A DNA stretch of 64,000 bases from the NCBI RefSeq assembly GCF_946227985.1, contig NZ_CAMKGL010000002.1:550294-614293 (forward strand), written 5' to 3'. This document shows, piece by piece, positions 9,897 to 19,290 of this stretch (positions are counted from its first letter, which is position 1; the number at the start of each line of letters is the position of its first letter). The DNA comes from Serratia quinivorans (lineage in GTDB: Bacteria > Pseudomonadota > Gammaproteobacteria > Enterobacterales > Enterobacteriaceae). Position numbers and translations under genes: made by a program. The notes under the pieces were generated by a model that saw nothing but the letters and a program-made list of their open reading frames with translations, was not told where the DNA came from and made no database searches.

Positions 9897-9900
9897 AAGA

Positions 9901-9929
9901 AAAAAACCTGGCATGGTGCCAGGCTTTTA
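9901..9929. terminator. Bidirectional terminator between yccU and hspQ
   Basis: CCTGGCA (9907-9913), loop TGG, TGCCAGG (9917-9923), with six A's on the left and CTTTTA on the right, so it serves both convergent genes. Confidence 0.8.
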
Positions 9930-9954
9930 TCAGGTGTTTCTCAGGCCTGGCGCA

Positions 9955-10272
9955 TCAGTTGCGCAGGCGGGGGGCTTGTAGCTGATGGCGGATAGACTCC
10001 GCCAATTCGTCCAGCGAAGGTTGTTCAGGATGAGCTTCCTGGGCTTCCCCATCTAACTGCGCTTCCGCCAGATAGGTATGCACCGGTTGGCCTTCTTCGT
10101 CTTCCATCACCACGTGGTACCAAGGGGCGAAACGTAGATCGGTATTCGCTGCTATTTCATCAGCCTTAGGCTGTTCCATAGAGTATTCAGGGTCGATATC
10201 AATCACCACCCCCAAGTACCCCAGCAGCTTATGCCGAACCTGTTGTCCGATACCGAATTTGCTGGCAATCAT
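9955..10272 (-). CDS. hspQ: Heat shock protein HspQ
   Basis: 105 residues, as in E. coli. Hemimethylated-DNA-binding (YccV-like) beta-barrel fold: [31 protein letters not shown], then the [25 protein letters not shown] core. HspQ primes the Lon protease and influences DnaA levels. I start at 10272, where an AGGAGG site sits 6 bases upstream; the 20-residue upstream extension would swallow the heat-shock promoter. It lies 61 bases downstream of rlmI. Confidence 0.95.
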   Translation of the reverse strand: MIASKFGIGQQVRHKLLGYLGVVIDIDPEYSMEQPKADEIAANTDLRFAPWYHVVMEDEEGQPVHTYLAEAQLDGEAQEAHPEQPSLDELAESIRHQLQAPRLRN

Positions 10273-10305
10273 GATGACCTCCTGAGAAACAGTGCCTTGC
10301 TCTCT

Positions 10306-10333
10306 ATATGAGGGCAAAACAGCGTATTTCAAG
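10306..10333 (-). promoter_or_regulatory. Sigma-32-type (heat shock) promoter of hspQ
   Basis: On the minus strand CTTGAAA (10333-10327), 12 bases, then CCCTCATAT (10314-10306), a close match to the RpoH consensus CTTGAAA / CCCCATnT. It occupies the short gap between the rlmI stop and the hspQ start, so hspQ can be induced by heat independently of rlmI. Confidence 0.75.
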
Positions 10334-11524
10334 TTACATCACCCGACACGCAAACCCTTTCAAATACAGCCCTTCAGGATAAGTCGCGATAACCGGGTGA
10401 TCGGCAGCCTGACGATACTGCTCTATAAATTGTACATCACGCCCGGCATCTACAGCGGCATCGGCCAAAATTTTCTGGAATAAATCGGTTGGCATCAGAC
10501 CGGAACAAGAGAAGCTAAGCAAAATACCGCCTGGGTTCAGCAGCTGCAGCGCCAACATGTTGATATCTTTATAACCGCGGCAAGCACCGGCCAGTTGGTT
10601 TTTGTTTTCGACGAACTTCGGTGGATCCATAATGATCAGGTCGAATTTTTCACCCTGAGTGCGGTAAGCGCGCAGCAGTTGGAACACGTCGTCACGGACA
10701 AATTCGGCTTTGCTCAGGTCTAACTGGTTCAGCTCGACGTTCTGTTTGGCAATATCAAGCGCAGCTTGCGACGTATCAACGCTGATCACCTGAGTACAAC
10801 CGCCCATCAGGGCTGATACGGCGAAGGCACCGGTATAGGAGAAGCAGTTAAGTACGCGGCGGCCGGCGGAATAGTTACGTGCGGCCAGACGGCTGTCGCG
10901 CTGGTCGAGGTAAAAACCGGTTTTATGGCCTTGCTGAATATCCACCAGCAGCTTCATGCCATGTTCGGTGATAGGCAGCAGAGCAGGGGGCAGATCGCCC
11001 ACGACCTGACCCTGAGCCAAGGGTAAACCTTCTTTTTTACGTACCGCGACGTCTGAACGATCGTAGATGGCACATTCCGGGTAACAATGCTGCAAAGCGG
11101 TAATCAACGCGGCACGCTGATATTCAGCGCCGGCGGACAGCAACTGCAACACCAGGAAGTTCTGGAAGCGATCGATAGTAATGCCTGGCATACCATCGGA
11201 TTCGCCGGCGATCAGGCGGTAGCCGTCCAGCCCATCACGTTTAGCAACCCAATCACGCCAGCTTTGCGCCTGTTGTAAACGGCGGATGAAGAATTCGATG
11301 TTAATTTCTTCGTCCGGCTGAAAGGTCCAGACGCGGGCACGGATTTGCGACTCTGGTGAGTAGGCGCCGCGCGCCAGCCATTTGCCCTGGGCGTCGTGAA
11401 TATCGATGGTTTCGCCAGAAAGGGCTTTACCTTCAACACGTTGAACAGCGCCGGAAAACACCCATGGGTGGCGACGGAGTAAGGACTTTTCACGTCCTTT
11501 GGCGAGAAACAGGCGTACGGTCAT
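10334..11524 (-). CDS. rlmI: 23S rRNA (cytosine-1962 C5) methyltransferase RlmI
   Basis: 396 residues. An N-terminal PUA RNA-binding domain (about 1-80: [23 protein letters not shown]) precedes an EEHEE region and an SAM-dependent Rossmann methyltransferase (about 190-396). [17 protein letters not shown] is motif [10 protein letters not shown] the NPPY-equivalent and [10 protein letters not shown] carries the catalytic Cys. It methylates C1962 of 23S rRNA. Same strand as hspQ and probably partly cotranscribed. Confidence 0.96.
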   Translation of the reverse strand: MTVRLFLAKGREKSLLRRHPWVFSGAVQRVEGKALSGETIDIHDAQGKWLARGAYSPESQIRARVWTFQPDEEINIEFFIRRLQQAQSWRDWVAKRDGLDGYRLIAGESDGMPGITIDRFQNFLVLQLLSAGAEYQRAALITALQHCYPECAIYDRSDVAVRKKEGLPLAQGQVVGDLPPALLPITEHGMKLLVDIQQGHKTGFYLDQRDSRLAARNYSAGRRVLNCFSYTGAFAVSALMGGCTQVISVDTSQAALDIAKQNVELNQLDLSKAEFVRDDVFQLLRAYRTQGEKFDLIIMDPPKFVENKNQLAGACRGYKDINMLALQLLNPGGILLSFSCSGLMPTDLFQKILADAAVDAGRDVQFIEQYRQAADHPVIATYPEGLYLKGFACRVM

Positions 11525-11616
11525 AATTAAGAATGCTGCCAGCTAGATAAAATGAGTGGCGTCGCCGTGCAGATGCACAGGCAATACCATAAACGAAAGT
11601 CGATAAGGGGTCGATT

Positions 11617-11895
11617 ATGACACAAGTTTGCATTGCTGCGTATGTCTATGGCGTCGTGCAAGGGGTGGGGTTTCGTTACAACACCCAGCATCAGGCGACG
11701 GCATTGGGGTTAAGCGGCTACGCGCGTAATCTTGATGACGGCAGCGTTGAAGTACTGGCCTGCGGCGAACAAGCGCAGGTGGACAAGCTGGTAGAATGGC
11801 TGAAAAATGGCGGCCCGCGGAGTGCACGGGTCGATCGCGTGCTGGTGGAACCGCGAGGCGCGGCCGATTTTCAAGGCTTCAGCATTCGCTATTAG
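11617..11895 (+). CDS. yccX: Acylphosphatase
   Basis: 92 residues. Hydrolyses the carboxyl-phosphate bond of acyl phosphates. The phosphate-binding loop and catalytic Arg are in [17 protein letters not shown], and the catalytic Asn is in [21 protein letters not shown]; both are intact, as is the C-terminal FSIRY. It sits in the conserved rlmI-yccX-tusE order and ends 4 bases from the convergent tusE stop. Confidence 0.95.
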   Translation: MTQVCIAAYVYGVVQGVGFRYNTQHQATALGLSGYARNLDDGSVEVLACGEQAQVDKLVEWLKNGGPRSARVDRVLVEPRGAADFQGFSIRY

Positions 11896-11899
11896 CGTT

Positions 11900-12229
11900 T
11901 CAGATACATTTTACCGGTTTCGGCAGGCCGGCTATCTTGGTTGCCTGCTTGGCCGGGCCTTTGGGGAATAAACGGTAGAGATAACGGCTGTTGCCTTTCT
12001 CTTCGCCGTACTTCTGCGCCATGGCCTTGACCAGCATGCGGATTGCCGGTGAAGTATTAAATTCCAGGTAAAAGCCGCGTACGAAACGCACCACTTCCCA
12101 ATGGGCTTCGGTTAGCGTTATTTCTTCCTGTGCGGCCAGCAGCGGCGCCAGGGCCTCATGCCAATCGGCGCTGTTTTTCAGGTAACCCTGTGCGTCAGTT
12201 TCAATAACCTGACCTTGATACTCCAACAT
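11900..12229 (-). CDS. tusE: TusE sulfur-relay protein (DsrC family)
   Basis: 109 residues. The last partner of the TusABCDE relay: it accepts persulfide sulfur and hands it to MnmA for 2-thiolation of tRNA wobble uridine. The DsrC core ([59 protein letters not shown]) ends in the penultimate catalytic Cys (KPVKCI). Cytosolic, monocistronic. Confidence 0.95.
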   Translation of the reverse strand: MLEYQGQVIETDAQGYLKNSADWHEALAPLLAAQEEITLTEAHWEVVRFVRGFYLEFNTSPAIRMLVKAMAQKYGEEKGNSRYLYRLFPKGPAKQATKIAGLPKPVKCI

Positions 12230-12287
12230 ACTGCCTCGGTAATGGGTAATTCAGAACGGCCGTCAGTTTAGCAAACTTTTGTCGCTG

Positions 12288-12318
12288 CAAAAAATAAAGC
12301 CCCGCGGGAGCGGGGCCT
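12288..12318 (-). terminator. Terminator of yccA
   Basis: GCCCCGC (12299-12305), loop GGGA, GCGGGGC (12310-12316). On the minus strand it is followed by TTTATTTTTTG, a typical U-tract after the yccA stop. Confidence 0.85.
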
Positions 12319-12340
12319 TGGGGATTCTTCAGGCGTTAAA

Positions 12341-13000
12341 TCAGTTGCTGCGTGCGAAGCCCAGAATGCTCAACAGGCTGATGAACATGTTGTACAGCGA
12401 TACATACAGGCTAACGGTAGCGCGGATGTAGTTGGTTTCGCCGCCGTGGATAATATTGCTGGTTTCCCACAGGATGGCACCGGCGGAGAACAGGATAAAC
12501 AGCGCGCTAATGGCCAGATGCAGGGCAGGGATCTGCAGGAACAGGTTGGCGATGACTGCAACCAGCAGCACCACAAAACCGGCCATCATCATCCCGGACA
12601 GGAACGACATATCCTTGCGGGTAGTCAGCACGTAGGCTGAACAGCAGAAGAACACCACCGCGGTGCCACCCAGCGCCAGCATGATCAGGTCACCGGCTCC
12701 GGTATTAATGAACGAACTGAGGATCGGCCCCAGGGCGTAGCCCATAAAACCGGTCAGTGCGAAGGCCGCCAGAATACCGGCGGGGCTGTTTGCCAGCTTA
12801 TGGGTCAGGAACATCAGCCCATAGAAACCGACCAGCATCAGCAACAGGCCCGGTGCCGGCAGCCCCAGCATGGTGCTGGCGGTAGCGGTAAGCGCCGAGA
12901 ATGCCAGCGTCAGCGAAAGCAGAAAGTAGGTGTTACGCAGAACCTTATGCGTACTCAGCAATGAGTCGCGTGAGGAGGATGAGACGACGATGCGGTCCAT
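12341..13000 (-). CDS. yccA: YccA, Bax-inhibitor-1 family membrane protein, FtsH modulator
   Basis: 219 residues with seven predicted membrane helices (for example [21 protein letters not shown] and [34 protein letters not shown]), a soluble N-terminal tail ([23 protein letters not shown]) and the BI-1 signature near the C-terminus ([24 protein letters not shown]). YccA is a substrate and inhibitor of the FtsH protease that protects SecY. Length and tail match E. coli. Confidence 0.95.
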   Translation of the reverse strand: MDRIVVSSSSRDSLLSTHKVLRNTYFLLSLTLAFSALTATASTMLGLPAPGLLLMLVGFYGLMFLTHKLANSPAGILAAFALTGFMGYALGPILSSFINTGAGDLIMLALGGTAVVFFCCSAYVLTTRKDMSFLSGMMMAGFVVLLVAVIANLFLQIPALHLAISALFILFSAGAILWETSNIIHGGETNYIRATVSLYVSLYNMFISLLSILGFARSN

Positions 13001-13187
13001 AATGATCTCTCTTATCAGGTCATCACAAAATTAGTGACGATGATAGGCAGCGCAAGCGTTTGATTAAAGTTTGTTTACCAATCTTTACCCTTAGTTATCA
13101 TTGTTGCAACCTTGAGCCGGAGTTGGCGTTTTATTCAACGCTTACTCGCCAAGTGCTGTTTTTTCGCTCAGTTGAACGGTAATGGGC

Positions 13188-13216
13188 TTTACAAGCGGAT
13201 CGGCTGTGTTTATAGT
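13188..13216 (+). promoter_or_regulatory. Promoter of the tRNA-Ser gene
   Basis: TTTACA (13188-13193), 17 bases, TATAGT (13211-13216), then a GC-rich discriminator TCGGCTCG, typical of stringently controlled stable-RNA promoters. The start near 13223 leaves only about six bases before the mature tRNA. Confidence 0.75.
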
Positions 13217-13228
13217 TCGGCTCGTTGC

Positions 13229-13316
13229 GGAGGGGTGGCCGAGTGGCTGAAGGCAACGGTCTTGAAAACCGTCGACGGGAAACCGTTCCAGAGTTCGAAT
13301 CTCTGCTCCTCCGCCA
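13229..13316 (+). tRNA. serT: tRNA-Ser (anticodon UGA)
   Basis: 88-nt class II tRNA with a 7-bp acceptor stem (GGAGGGG/CTCCTCC region), D-arm GGCCGAGTGGCTGAAGGC, anticodon TGA at 13263-13265, a long variable arm and TTCGAAT T-loop, with CCA encoded (13314-13316). It follows yccA as serT does in E. coli. Confidence 0.97.
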
Positions 13317-13326
13317 TAAATTATGA

Positions 13327-13357
13327 CCCCGTGCTCTTAGAGCGCGGGGTTTTTTTA
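13327..13357 (+). terminator. Terminator of tRNA-Ser
   Basis: CCCCGTGCTC (13327-13336), loop TTA, GAGCGCGGGG (13340-13349), ten pairs including one G-T, followed by TTTTTTTA. Confidence 0.9.
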
Positions 13358-13390
13358 TGGCCGGAAAATGGCTGGCGTGTCACCACGTAT

Positions 13391-13416
13391 AAAAAAGCCG
13401 CCCCGGATGGGGCGGC
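13391..13416 (-). terminator. Terminator of the BCCT transporter gene
   Basis: GCCGCCCC (13397-13404), loop GGAT, GGGGCGGC (13409-13416); on the minus strand followed by six T's. Lies 20 bases past the stop codon of the gene at 13436. Confidence 0.88.
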
Positions 13417-13435
13417 AGAGTTTCAGCAAAGAGAA

Positions 13436-15430
13436 CTAGCGTAGCAGGTGCAGGAAGTGCAGGTGTTTCTCGTATTGGTCGAGAATATCGTGAATAACCT
13501 GTTCTTGCGTCCAGCCCATTACATCGTAATCCTGGCCCCCTTCTTTCAGGTGGACTTCACCCCGGTAGTACTTATGTTCCTCATCACGTTCCTCGTCTTT
13601 CAAGCCCGCCAGCGCAAAGGCCGGTTGAATATAGGCTCGCAGGCGCACCTCATAGACAAAGTTTAGGTCATCACCCAAATCGACTTCGAAACGGATGCGA
13701 TCGTCCTGTGAATCATCGATAGAGGAAGTGGTATTTTGCTTGGCTAATTCAGCTTCTACCAGCGCCATGGCCGGTTGAACTACTTCACCGACAAAACGTT
13801 TTACCTGTGAACGTTTAGGGAAATAAGCAATATTGCGTAAACGCCGTTGCCATGAGATCGGATTGCGTGCGGCGGTCGGTGCAATCGTGGTGGTGGTCTG
13901 GCTGTCGCGTTTGTGGGCGTCGATACGCAAGGCTTTTAACAGCCCGTAGATAGACACCAGCAATATCATCGAGAACGGCAGGGCACTGGCGATGGTCACG
14001 GTTTGCAACGCGCTCAGCCCACCGGCCAGCAATAAGGCAATGGCGACCAGGCCCATCATGCCGGCCCAGAAAATTCGCTGCCAGACCGGAGTTTGGTCGG
14101 TGCCCCCGGAAGCCAGGGTATCTACCACCATCGCCCCCGAATCCGCTGAGGTGACGAAGAAGACGACGACCATGGCCATCGCGATAAATGACAAGATATT
14201 AGAGAACGGGAAATGTTCCAGGAAGTTGAACAGTGCCAGTGCTACGTCATTTTGCACCGTGTTAGCCAGATCGCGCGCACCTTCGGCCATGATCAGATTA
14301 ATGGCGCTATTACCGAACACGGTCATCCACAGTAGCGTAAAGCCCGCAGGGACAAACAGCACGCCGGTAACGAATTCACGAATGGTACGTCCGCGTGAAA
14401 CGCGGGCGATAAACATGCCGACGAAAGGTGACCATGACAACCACCAGCCCCAATACAGCAGCGTCCAACCGCCCAGCCAGTTACTGGATTTCGGCTCATA
14501 GGCATACAGGTTAAAAGTCTTGCTGACGATGTCAGAGAGATAACCGCCGGTATTTTCGACAAAGGATTTCAACAACAGCACGGTCGGGCCGAGCGCAGCC
14601 ACCAGCACCAGCAGCAACACGGCCAGGCCGAGGTTCAATTCGGACAGAATGCGGATGCCTTTATCCAATCCGGAAACCACTGACAGCGTAGCCAAGCCGG
14701 TGATCACCACGATCAGAACCACCTGCACCGTTGCGTTGATCGGCAAGCCAAACAGGTGGTTAAGACCGGCATTAACCTGCAACACACCGTAGCCCAGCGA
14801 GGTTGCGACACCGAACACGGTACCAATCACCGCAAAAATATCTACCGCGTGGCCAATCGGCCCATAAATGCGATCGCCGATAATAGGATACAGCGCGGAA
14901 CGCAGCGTCAGCGGCAGGCCGTGGCGATAGCTGAAGAAGGCCAGGATCAGCGCCACGATGGCGTAGATTGCCCAGGCATGCAGGCCCCAGTGGAAGAAGG
15001 TTAGGCGCATGGCCTGTTTAGCCGCTTCCACTGTTTCCGGCGTTCCGACGGGGGGGGAAAGGTAATGCATCACGGGTTCGGCGACGCCAAAGAACATCAG
15101 GCCAATGCCCATCCCGGCGGAAAACAGCATGGCGAACCATGAAACATAGCTAAAGTCTGGCTGGGCGTGATCCGGCCCGAGCTTGATATTGCCGTAACGC
15201 GATAAACCCAGATAGGTCACGCTCATCAGGATCAGTGCCACCGCCAGAATATAAAACCAGCTGGCGTTAGTGAAAATACCCTGTTGCAACGCTTTGAATT
15301 TGCGATCGGCCAACTCGGGGTACAGGGCGGCAAAGGCCACCAGGACGATGATTAAAGCGGCAGAGATAAAAAATACCGGAGGATTGATATGGCTACGACG
15401 TGCCACAATTTCAGTGTCGTTTTGGCTCAT
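13436..15430 (-). CDS. betT: BCCT-family choline/betaine transporter, BetT-like
   Basis: 664 residues. Twelve membrane helices (about 15-500) include the family signature around YWGWWLSWSPFVGMFIARVSRGRTIREFVTG, whose Trp residues form the substrate box, and the FSAGMGIGLMFFGVAEPVMHY unwound helix. The roughly 150-residue charged C-terminal domain (FPKRSQVKRFVGEVVQPAMALVEAELAK...) is typical of long BetT proteins, where it senses osmotic stress. Imports choline or betaine with protons or sodium. It is not next to betIBA, so this may be a second paralogue and the substrate is inferred. Confidence 0.82.
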   Translation of the reverse strand: MSQNDTEIVARRSHINPPVFFISAALIIVLVAFAALYPELADRKFKALQQGIFTNASWFYILAVALILMSVTYLGLSRYGNIKLGPDHAQPDFSYVSWFAMLFSAGMGIGLMFFGVAEPVMHYLSPPVGTPETVEAAKQAMRLTFFHWGLHAWAIYAIVALILAFFSYRHGLPLTLRSALYPIIGDRIYGPIGHAVDIFAVIGTVFGVATSLGYGVLQVNAGLNHLFGLPINATVQVVLIVVITGLATLSVVSGLDKGIRILSELNLGLAVLLLVLVAALGPTVLLLKSFVENTGGYLSDIVSKTFNLYAYEPKSSNWLGGWTLLYWGWWLSWSPFVGMFIARVSRGRTIREFVTGVLFVPAGFTLLWMTVFGNSAINLIMAEGARDLANTVQNDVALALFNFLEHFPFSNILSFIAMAMVVVFFVTSADSGAMVVDTLASGGTDQTPVWQRIFWAGMMGLVAIALLLAGGLSALQTVTIASALPFSMILLVSIYGLLKALRIDAHKRDSQTTTTIAPTAARNPISWQRRLRNIAYFPKRSQVKRFVGEVVQPAMALVEAELAKQNTTSSIDDSQDDRIRFEVDLGDDLNFVYEVRLRAYIQPAFALAGLKDEERDEEHKYYRGEVHLKEGGQDYDVMGWTQEQVIHDILDQYEKHLHFLHLLR

Positions 15431-15892
15431 AGAATACCTTCTAGCTAGTCCGTTAGGAGTGAGGGGGGTTAATCCGTTAAAACAGCTCCATAAAAAGTGG
15501 GCAAAACAGGCTGCCCGAGAAATCTAACCCGGCGAGTATAGCGAAAAAGCAGGGCTATTAACATTTTTTGGTTTAAACAGCTATTTTAAGTGGTTTGGTT
15601 AGACGTTTTAGCTATATGAAAGCGGAGCCTGCGAGAAAGGGTAATCCGCTCTTTTCGAAGGGAAAACGAGGTGGCCAAACCTGCAATAGCGGCAACTGGA
15701 TAAACAGAGGCTCTGGTGGGGAATCGGAGGCCATGCAAGATGCTGCTGGCGGCAAGGTAGAGCAATTCATGATAGAAACGGCTATAACAGCGGCCCTGAC
15801 CCCGGGGGATAGGTCGTTGACTATTGATCGGGACAATGCAGAGGGTAAAATAGGCTGGCGCGATCGCGTTTAACTCTTTCATGGAGATAGAG
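15431..15892. other. 460-base intergenic region, no gene recognised
   Basis: Lies between the divergent BetT-like gene and a small membrane-protein gene. Open frames on both strands over 15595-15880 have no recognisable domain and unlikely composition. It contains the 14-base word GGCCAAACCTGCAA (15673-15686), found again at 16166-16179 on the other side of the next gene. Promoters for both flanking genes must lie here, but I cannot place them confidently. Confidence 0.5.
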
Positions 15893-16108
15893 ATGACCTG
15901 GTATCAAATAGCATTGTGGACCATGATCTTTCTGAAGTCCGGTGCGTTTCTGGTGTTCGTTTGGTGGTGGATGTTCAAACGTGCCACCAAACCTTATGTT
16001 CGTCCGCAAGATGTTGTCATTGACGAAACACCGGATGATGAAAATCTGACCATGGAAGAAGTCATGAAAAAACACGGCATCACCCGCGTGGAAAATCAAA
16101 CTCACTAA
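15893..16108 (+). CDS. Small single-pass membrane protein, unknown function
   Basis: 71 residues. One membrane helix near the N-terminus (YQIALWTMIFLKSGAFLVFVWWWMF), then a basic stop-transfer stretch (KRATKPYVRPQD) and an acidic tail (DETPDDENLTMEEVMKKHGI). The start at 15893 is preceded by GGAGATAGAG; an ATG 12 bases upstream overlaps that site. The sequence looks genuine: it has a good ribosome site and a typical topology, but I do not recognise a named family. It stands alone between two minus-strand units. Confidence 0.7.
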   Translation: MTWYQIALWTMIFLKSGAFLVFVWWWMFKRATKPYVRPQDVVIDETPDDENLTMEEVMKKHGITRVENQTH

Positions 16109-16146
16109 AAGCACCCATGCCGAATTCTTCAGGATTAAGGCAAAAA

Positions 16147-16190
16147 CTATCCCTGCGTGGCTTGCGGCCAAACCTGCAAGCCGGGGATAG
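16147..16190. other. Nested inverted repeat after the small membrane-protein gene
   Basis: CTATCCC (16147-16153) pairs with GGGATAG (16184-16190), and inside it GGCTTGC (16159-16165) pairs with GCAAGCC (16176-16182). It may act as a terminator between convergent genes, though no T-run follows. Confidence 0.5.
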
Positions 16191-16213
16191 CTCCCCAGCT
16201 GCAGTCACAGAAT

Positions 16214-17623
16214 TTAACGCCGTTTTCTCCCCATCAGCCAGACCAGGATAAGTAATGCCAGTACCGCCACGCCGATTGCCGGGGCCATATAAGGCTGCAA
16301 CCGGGCCAGCAGCGGGATCGGGCCACCTTGCCGTAATACGGCGACGTCCGTGGCGCTGACCTTAACCGCAGGATTGCCGTACTGCTGCAGGACATAATTG
16401 CTGATAGCAGCGATCTGCTGGTCGTTTAGAGGATTAACATATGACTGTGGGCCAAAGTTCGGCATCAGCACGTGTTCACCGCCAACCTTTCGTTCAACGC
16501 CGAACAGAATCGCCGAAATCAGGTTAGCCGGGTTACCGGCCCCGGTGGCCGTATTATTGAACAGCGAAGGGTAAGCCTGATTTTTGCTGCCGCTGCCGTC
16601 CGGCTGGTGGCAACTGGCGCAGTTGCCGCTAAACAGCGCAGCGCCATCGGTCAGGGTGTTATTGGCCGTGGCAGGGTGTAGCCCACGCAACTGAGGCTCA
16701 ACGCTAGCCGGCTTGCCATAGCTGTCGGCCGCCTGGCGGTCATGGCTGTCCCTGATCGGTGCGGTGCTTTTCAGGTAAACGGCGATGGCCGATAAATCAG
16801 CATCGGAAAAATACTGCAGGCTGTTTTCGATCGCTTCCGCCATGCCGCCCGCAGCCTGGTTCTTACCGGCCACCTGGCCGCTTTTCAAATACTGCACCAA
16901 TTGCTGCTGGCTCCAACCACCAATACCGCTGATTGGGTCGGAGGTGATGTTGGGCGCATACCAACTGCCGACCATACCGCCCGCCAGCGCCTGACTATCG
17001 TCTTCAGCCATCAGCAGGTTGCGTGGGGTGTGGCAGGTATCGCAGTGTCCTGGGCCATTGACCAGATAAGCGCCCCGATTCCATTGTTCGCTTTTGCTGC
17101 TGTCTGGCGCAAAGCGCCCCTCTTTCAGAAACAGCAAATTCCAGGCCGCCATGCTAAAGCGCAGATTGAACGGAAACGGCAGATCGGTCAGCGTATTTTT
17201 CTGATCGACAGCTTTTACGCCATGCATAAAGTAGGCATACAGCGCTTTGATGTCCGCGTCGCTCAAGCGGGTGTAAGAGGTATAGGGCATTGCAGGGTAG
17301 AGGTGGGTGCCGTCGGCACGGATACCGTCCCTGACCGCGCGGGAAAACTGCTCTTCGCTATAACTGCCAATGCCCTCGGCGTTGGACGGGGTGATATTGG
17401 TGGCGTAAATCACGCCCATGGGGGAACTGATGCCATAACCGCCGGCAAACGGCGTGCCGCCCTCCGGTTTGGTATGGCATGCCTGACAGTCGGAGGCGAT
17501 GGCAAGCTGTTCTCCCTTCTTAATCAACGCCGCACCGCTCAAATCACCGTCGTCTGTCGCCTGTGCGGCGCTACTCCCGAGTAACAGCAGGGACAAAAAC
17601 GTGAGTTTTAGCTGGTTTTTCAT
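16214..17623 (-). CDS. Three-haem cytochrome c subunit of a gluconate/sugar dehydrogenase
   Basis: 469 residues. Signal peptide (to about residue 22), three CXXCH haem c sites (Cys46-His50, Cys194-His198, Cys335-His339) and one C-terminal membrane anchor (about 447-464) followed by GRKRR. This is the architecture of the cytochrome subunit of membrane-bound gluconate, sorbitol and alcohol dehydrogenases, which passes electrons from the flavoprotein to ubiquinone. Its ATG overlaps the stop of the GMC subunit gene by 4 bases (ATGA), so translation is coupled. Confidence 0.92.
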   Translation of the reverse strand: MKNQLKLTFLSLLLLGSSAAQATDDGDLSGAALIKKGEQLAIASDCQACHTKPEGGTPFAGGYGISSPMGVIYATNITPSNAEGIGSYSEEQFSRAVRDGIRADGTHLYPAMPYTSYTRLSDADIKALYAYFMHGVKAVDQKNTLTDLPFPFNLRFSMAAWNLLFLKEGRFAPDSSKSEQWNRGAYLVNGPGHCDTCHTPRNLLMAEDDSQALAGGMVGSWYAPNITSDPISGIGGWSQQQLVQYLKSGQVAGKNQAAGGMAEAIENSLQYFSDADLSAIAVYLKSTAPIRDSHDRQAADSYGKPASVEPQLRGLHPATANNTLTDGAALFSGNCASCHQPDGSGSKNQAYPSLFNNTATGAGNPANLISAILFGVERKVGGEHVLMPNFGPQSYVNPLNDQQIAAISNYVLQQYGNPAVKVSATDVAVLRQGGPIPLLARLQPYMAPAIGVAVLALLILVWLMGRKRR

Positions 17624-19275
17624 GGTTTCACCGCCAGTTGCCGTGCAATGTCATCGGCGGCCTTGATGCCCAATGCGGCCATGGTCAGGGTACTGTTCAC
17701 CACGCTGGCGGAGGGAATGGCACCGCCGCCCGGCAACCAAAGGTTGGCATGGTCATGAGTACGGCAATTGCCGTCTACCACCGAGTCTTCGGGGCTGTGG
17801 CCCATGATGGTGCCGCCCATAATATGGTTATTGGCGTTCAGACTGGTGGTGATGTTGAACTCTTCGGCATCAAACAGTTGGCCGATGTGCTCCAGCTGTT
17901 TATGCGCGGCCTCTGAACCCTTACGCACATAGTCGCCGACGTCGTAGTGGATGTCTGGGCAAGGCAGGCCATGAGCATCTTTACGGGTTTTACTCAGAGT
18001 CAGGCGGTTATTGGGGTCTGGTAACGGTTCCAGGCTGATGGATAAATCGACGCCATAGGCGGCGCGCCGGCGGATTTCGGCGTCCAACTCTTTGCCGACC
18101 AGGCCTTTTTCCAACGCTTTCTGGGTAGCCGGTACCACCCGGTTGATATTGTTGAGGATCATTTTGTTGGCCGAGTAGTCTTTGCGGAACTCGCCGTCAC
18201 GCGGGCCAACCAGGCAACTGCTTTGTGCCGGGCCTCGCCCCAGCCACAGGGGTTCTTTCGCCAGGAAAGTACAGTGGAAGCCCGAGTGGTCCATCATATT
18301 GCGGCCCACCTGATCGGAGGCGTTGGCGATGCCGTTGGGATTGCGCTCATTAGCCGCCATCAGCAGCAGGCGCGGGGTTTCTATGCCGTTACAGGCTAAT
18401 GCAAAAGCCTTGGCTGTGGCCTGGTGGGATTGTTTTTTGTTGTCCAGCCAATGGACTGCCGTCACCTGATTTTGCTCATCGGTGTCAATCTTGTAGACCA
18501 CCGCTTCGGCCAGCACCACTGCGCCTTTCATTTCAGCACGTTCAATATGATGAATGCCGTTGTACATGGCGCCTATCGGGCAAATGGGTTGGCAGTTGTT
18601 GTTACCGCAGCAGGTCGGACGGCCTTTCCAGGGATGGATACTGCGCCCCTGTGGGATGGGAACGGAGCGGTAACCATGCGGGTTTACCACCTCGGCAAAG
18701 CGGATGTCGCCGTGAGCCCAGGGCACCATATCCATCGGGTAAGGTTTGCTACGTTCAACCGGGGATTGCTGTTGCGGATCGTTGGGGCCGGCGACGCCAA
18801 TTTCTTCCTCGGCTCGGCAATAGTAGGGTTCCAGCTCGTCGTAGGAAATCGGCCAGTCGCGGCCAACGCCGTACAGCGTTTTCATTTGGAAATCACTGGG
18901 CAGGTGGCGCCAGCAGGAGGCGGCCCAGTGCCAGGTGGTGCCGCCGACGGTGCGCAGATAACCCTGCTTGAAACTGCCGGCGCTCGGGCCGCTCAGCGCA
19001 ACATAGTTGTTTTCCGGGAAATAGAGCGGTGCGGTGGCGAATTCAGATTGTGGGTAAAGCCCCTGGTAATCTGAGCCGGCGCGGTTGTCAAAAGGCATAT
19101 TACGCCAGTTCTCTACGGCCTGACTGCGCTCGATACGCAGGCCCGCTTCCAGCACCAGCACAGAATAACCCTGGCTGACCAATTGATCGGCCATCATGCC
19201 GCCGACGATGCCGGAGCCCACGATCACAATATCGGCCGATGCGTTGCCATCGGCGGTAAATACAGGTTTTTTCAT
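17620..19275 (-). CDS. GMC-family FAD dehydrogenase, large subunit of gluconate 2-dehydrogenase type
   Basis: 551 residues. The N-terminal dinucleotide fold is IVIVGSGIVGGMMADQL; next come the GMC substrate region GGTTWHWAASCWRHLPSDF and a Cys-rich insert (CCGNNNCQPICPIGAMYNG) seen in this subgroup. The C-terminal active-site block has NANNHIMGGTIMGHSP with the catalytic His and the closing ...PSASVVNSTLTMAALGIKAADDI. It oxidises a sugar or sugar acid, probably D-gluconate to 2-ketogluconate, in the periplasm. It has no signal peptide of its own and probably crosses with the Tat-signal subunit encoded just upstream. Confidence 0.88.
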   Translation of the reverse strand: MKKPVFTADGNASADIVIVGSGIVGGMMADQLVSQGYSVLVLEAGLRIERSQAVENWRNMPFDNRAGSDYQGLYPQSEFATAPLYFPENNYVALSGPSAGSFKQGYLRTVGGTTWHWAASCWRHLPSDFQMKTLYGVGRDWPISYDELEPYYCRAEEEIGVAGPNDPQQQSPVERSKPYPMDMVPWAHGDIRFAEVVNPHGYRSVPIPQGRSIHPWKGRPTCCGNNNCQPICPIGAMYNGIHHIERAEMKGAVVLAEAVVYKIDTDEQNQVTAVHWLDNKKQSHQATAKAFALACNGIETPRLLLMAANERNPNGIANASDQVGRNMMDHSGFHCTFLAKEPLWLGRGPAQSSCLVGPRDGEFRKDYSANKMILNNINRVVPATQKALEKGLVGKELDAEIRRRAAYGVDLSISLEPLPDPNNRLTLSKTRKDAHGLPCPDIHYDVGDYVRKGSEAAHKQLEHIGQLFDAEEFNITTSLNANNHIMGGTIMGHSPEDSVVDGNCRTHDHANLWLPGGGAIPSASVVNSTLTMAALGIKAADDIARQLAVKP

Positions 19276-19290
19276 CAGAAGGCTCTTAGA

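Noticed and set aside
15595..15873. Possible small protein upstream of the membrane-protein gene
   Set aside because: Composition and lack of a ribosome site do not support translation; no family on either strand.
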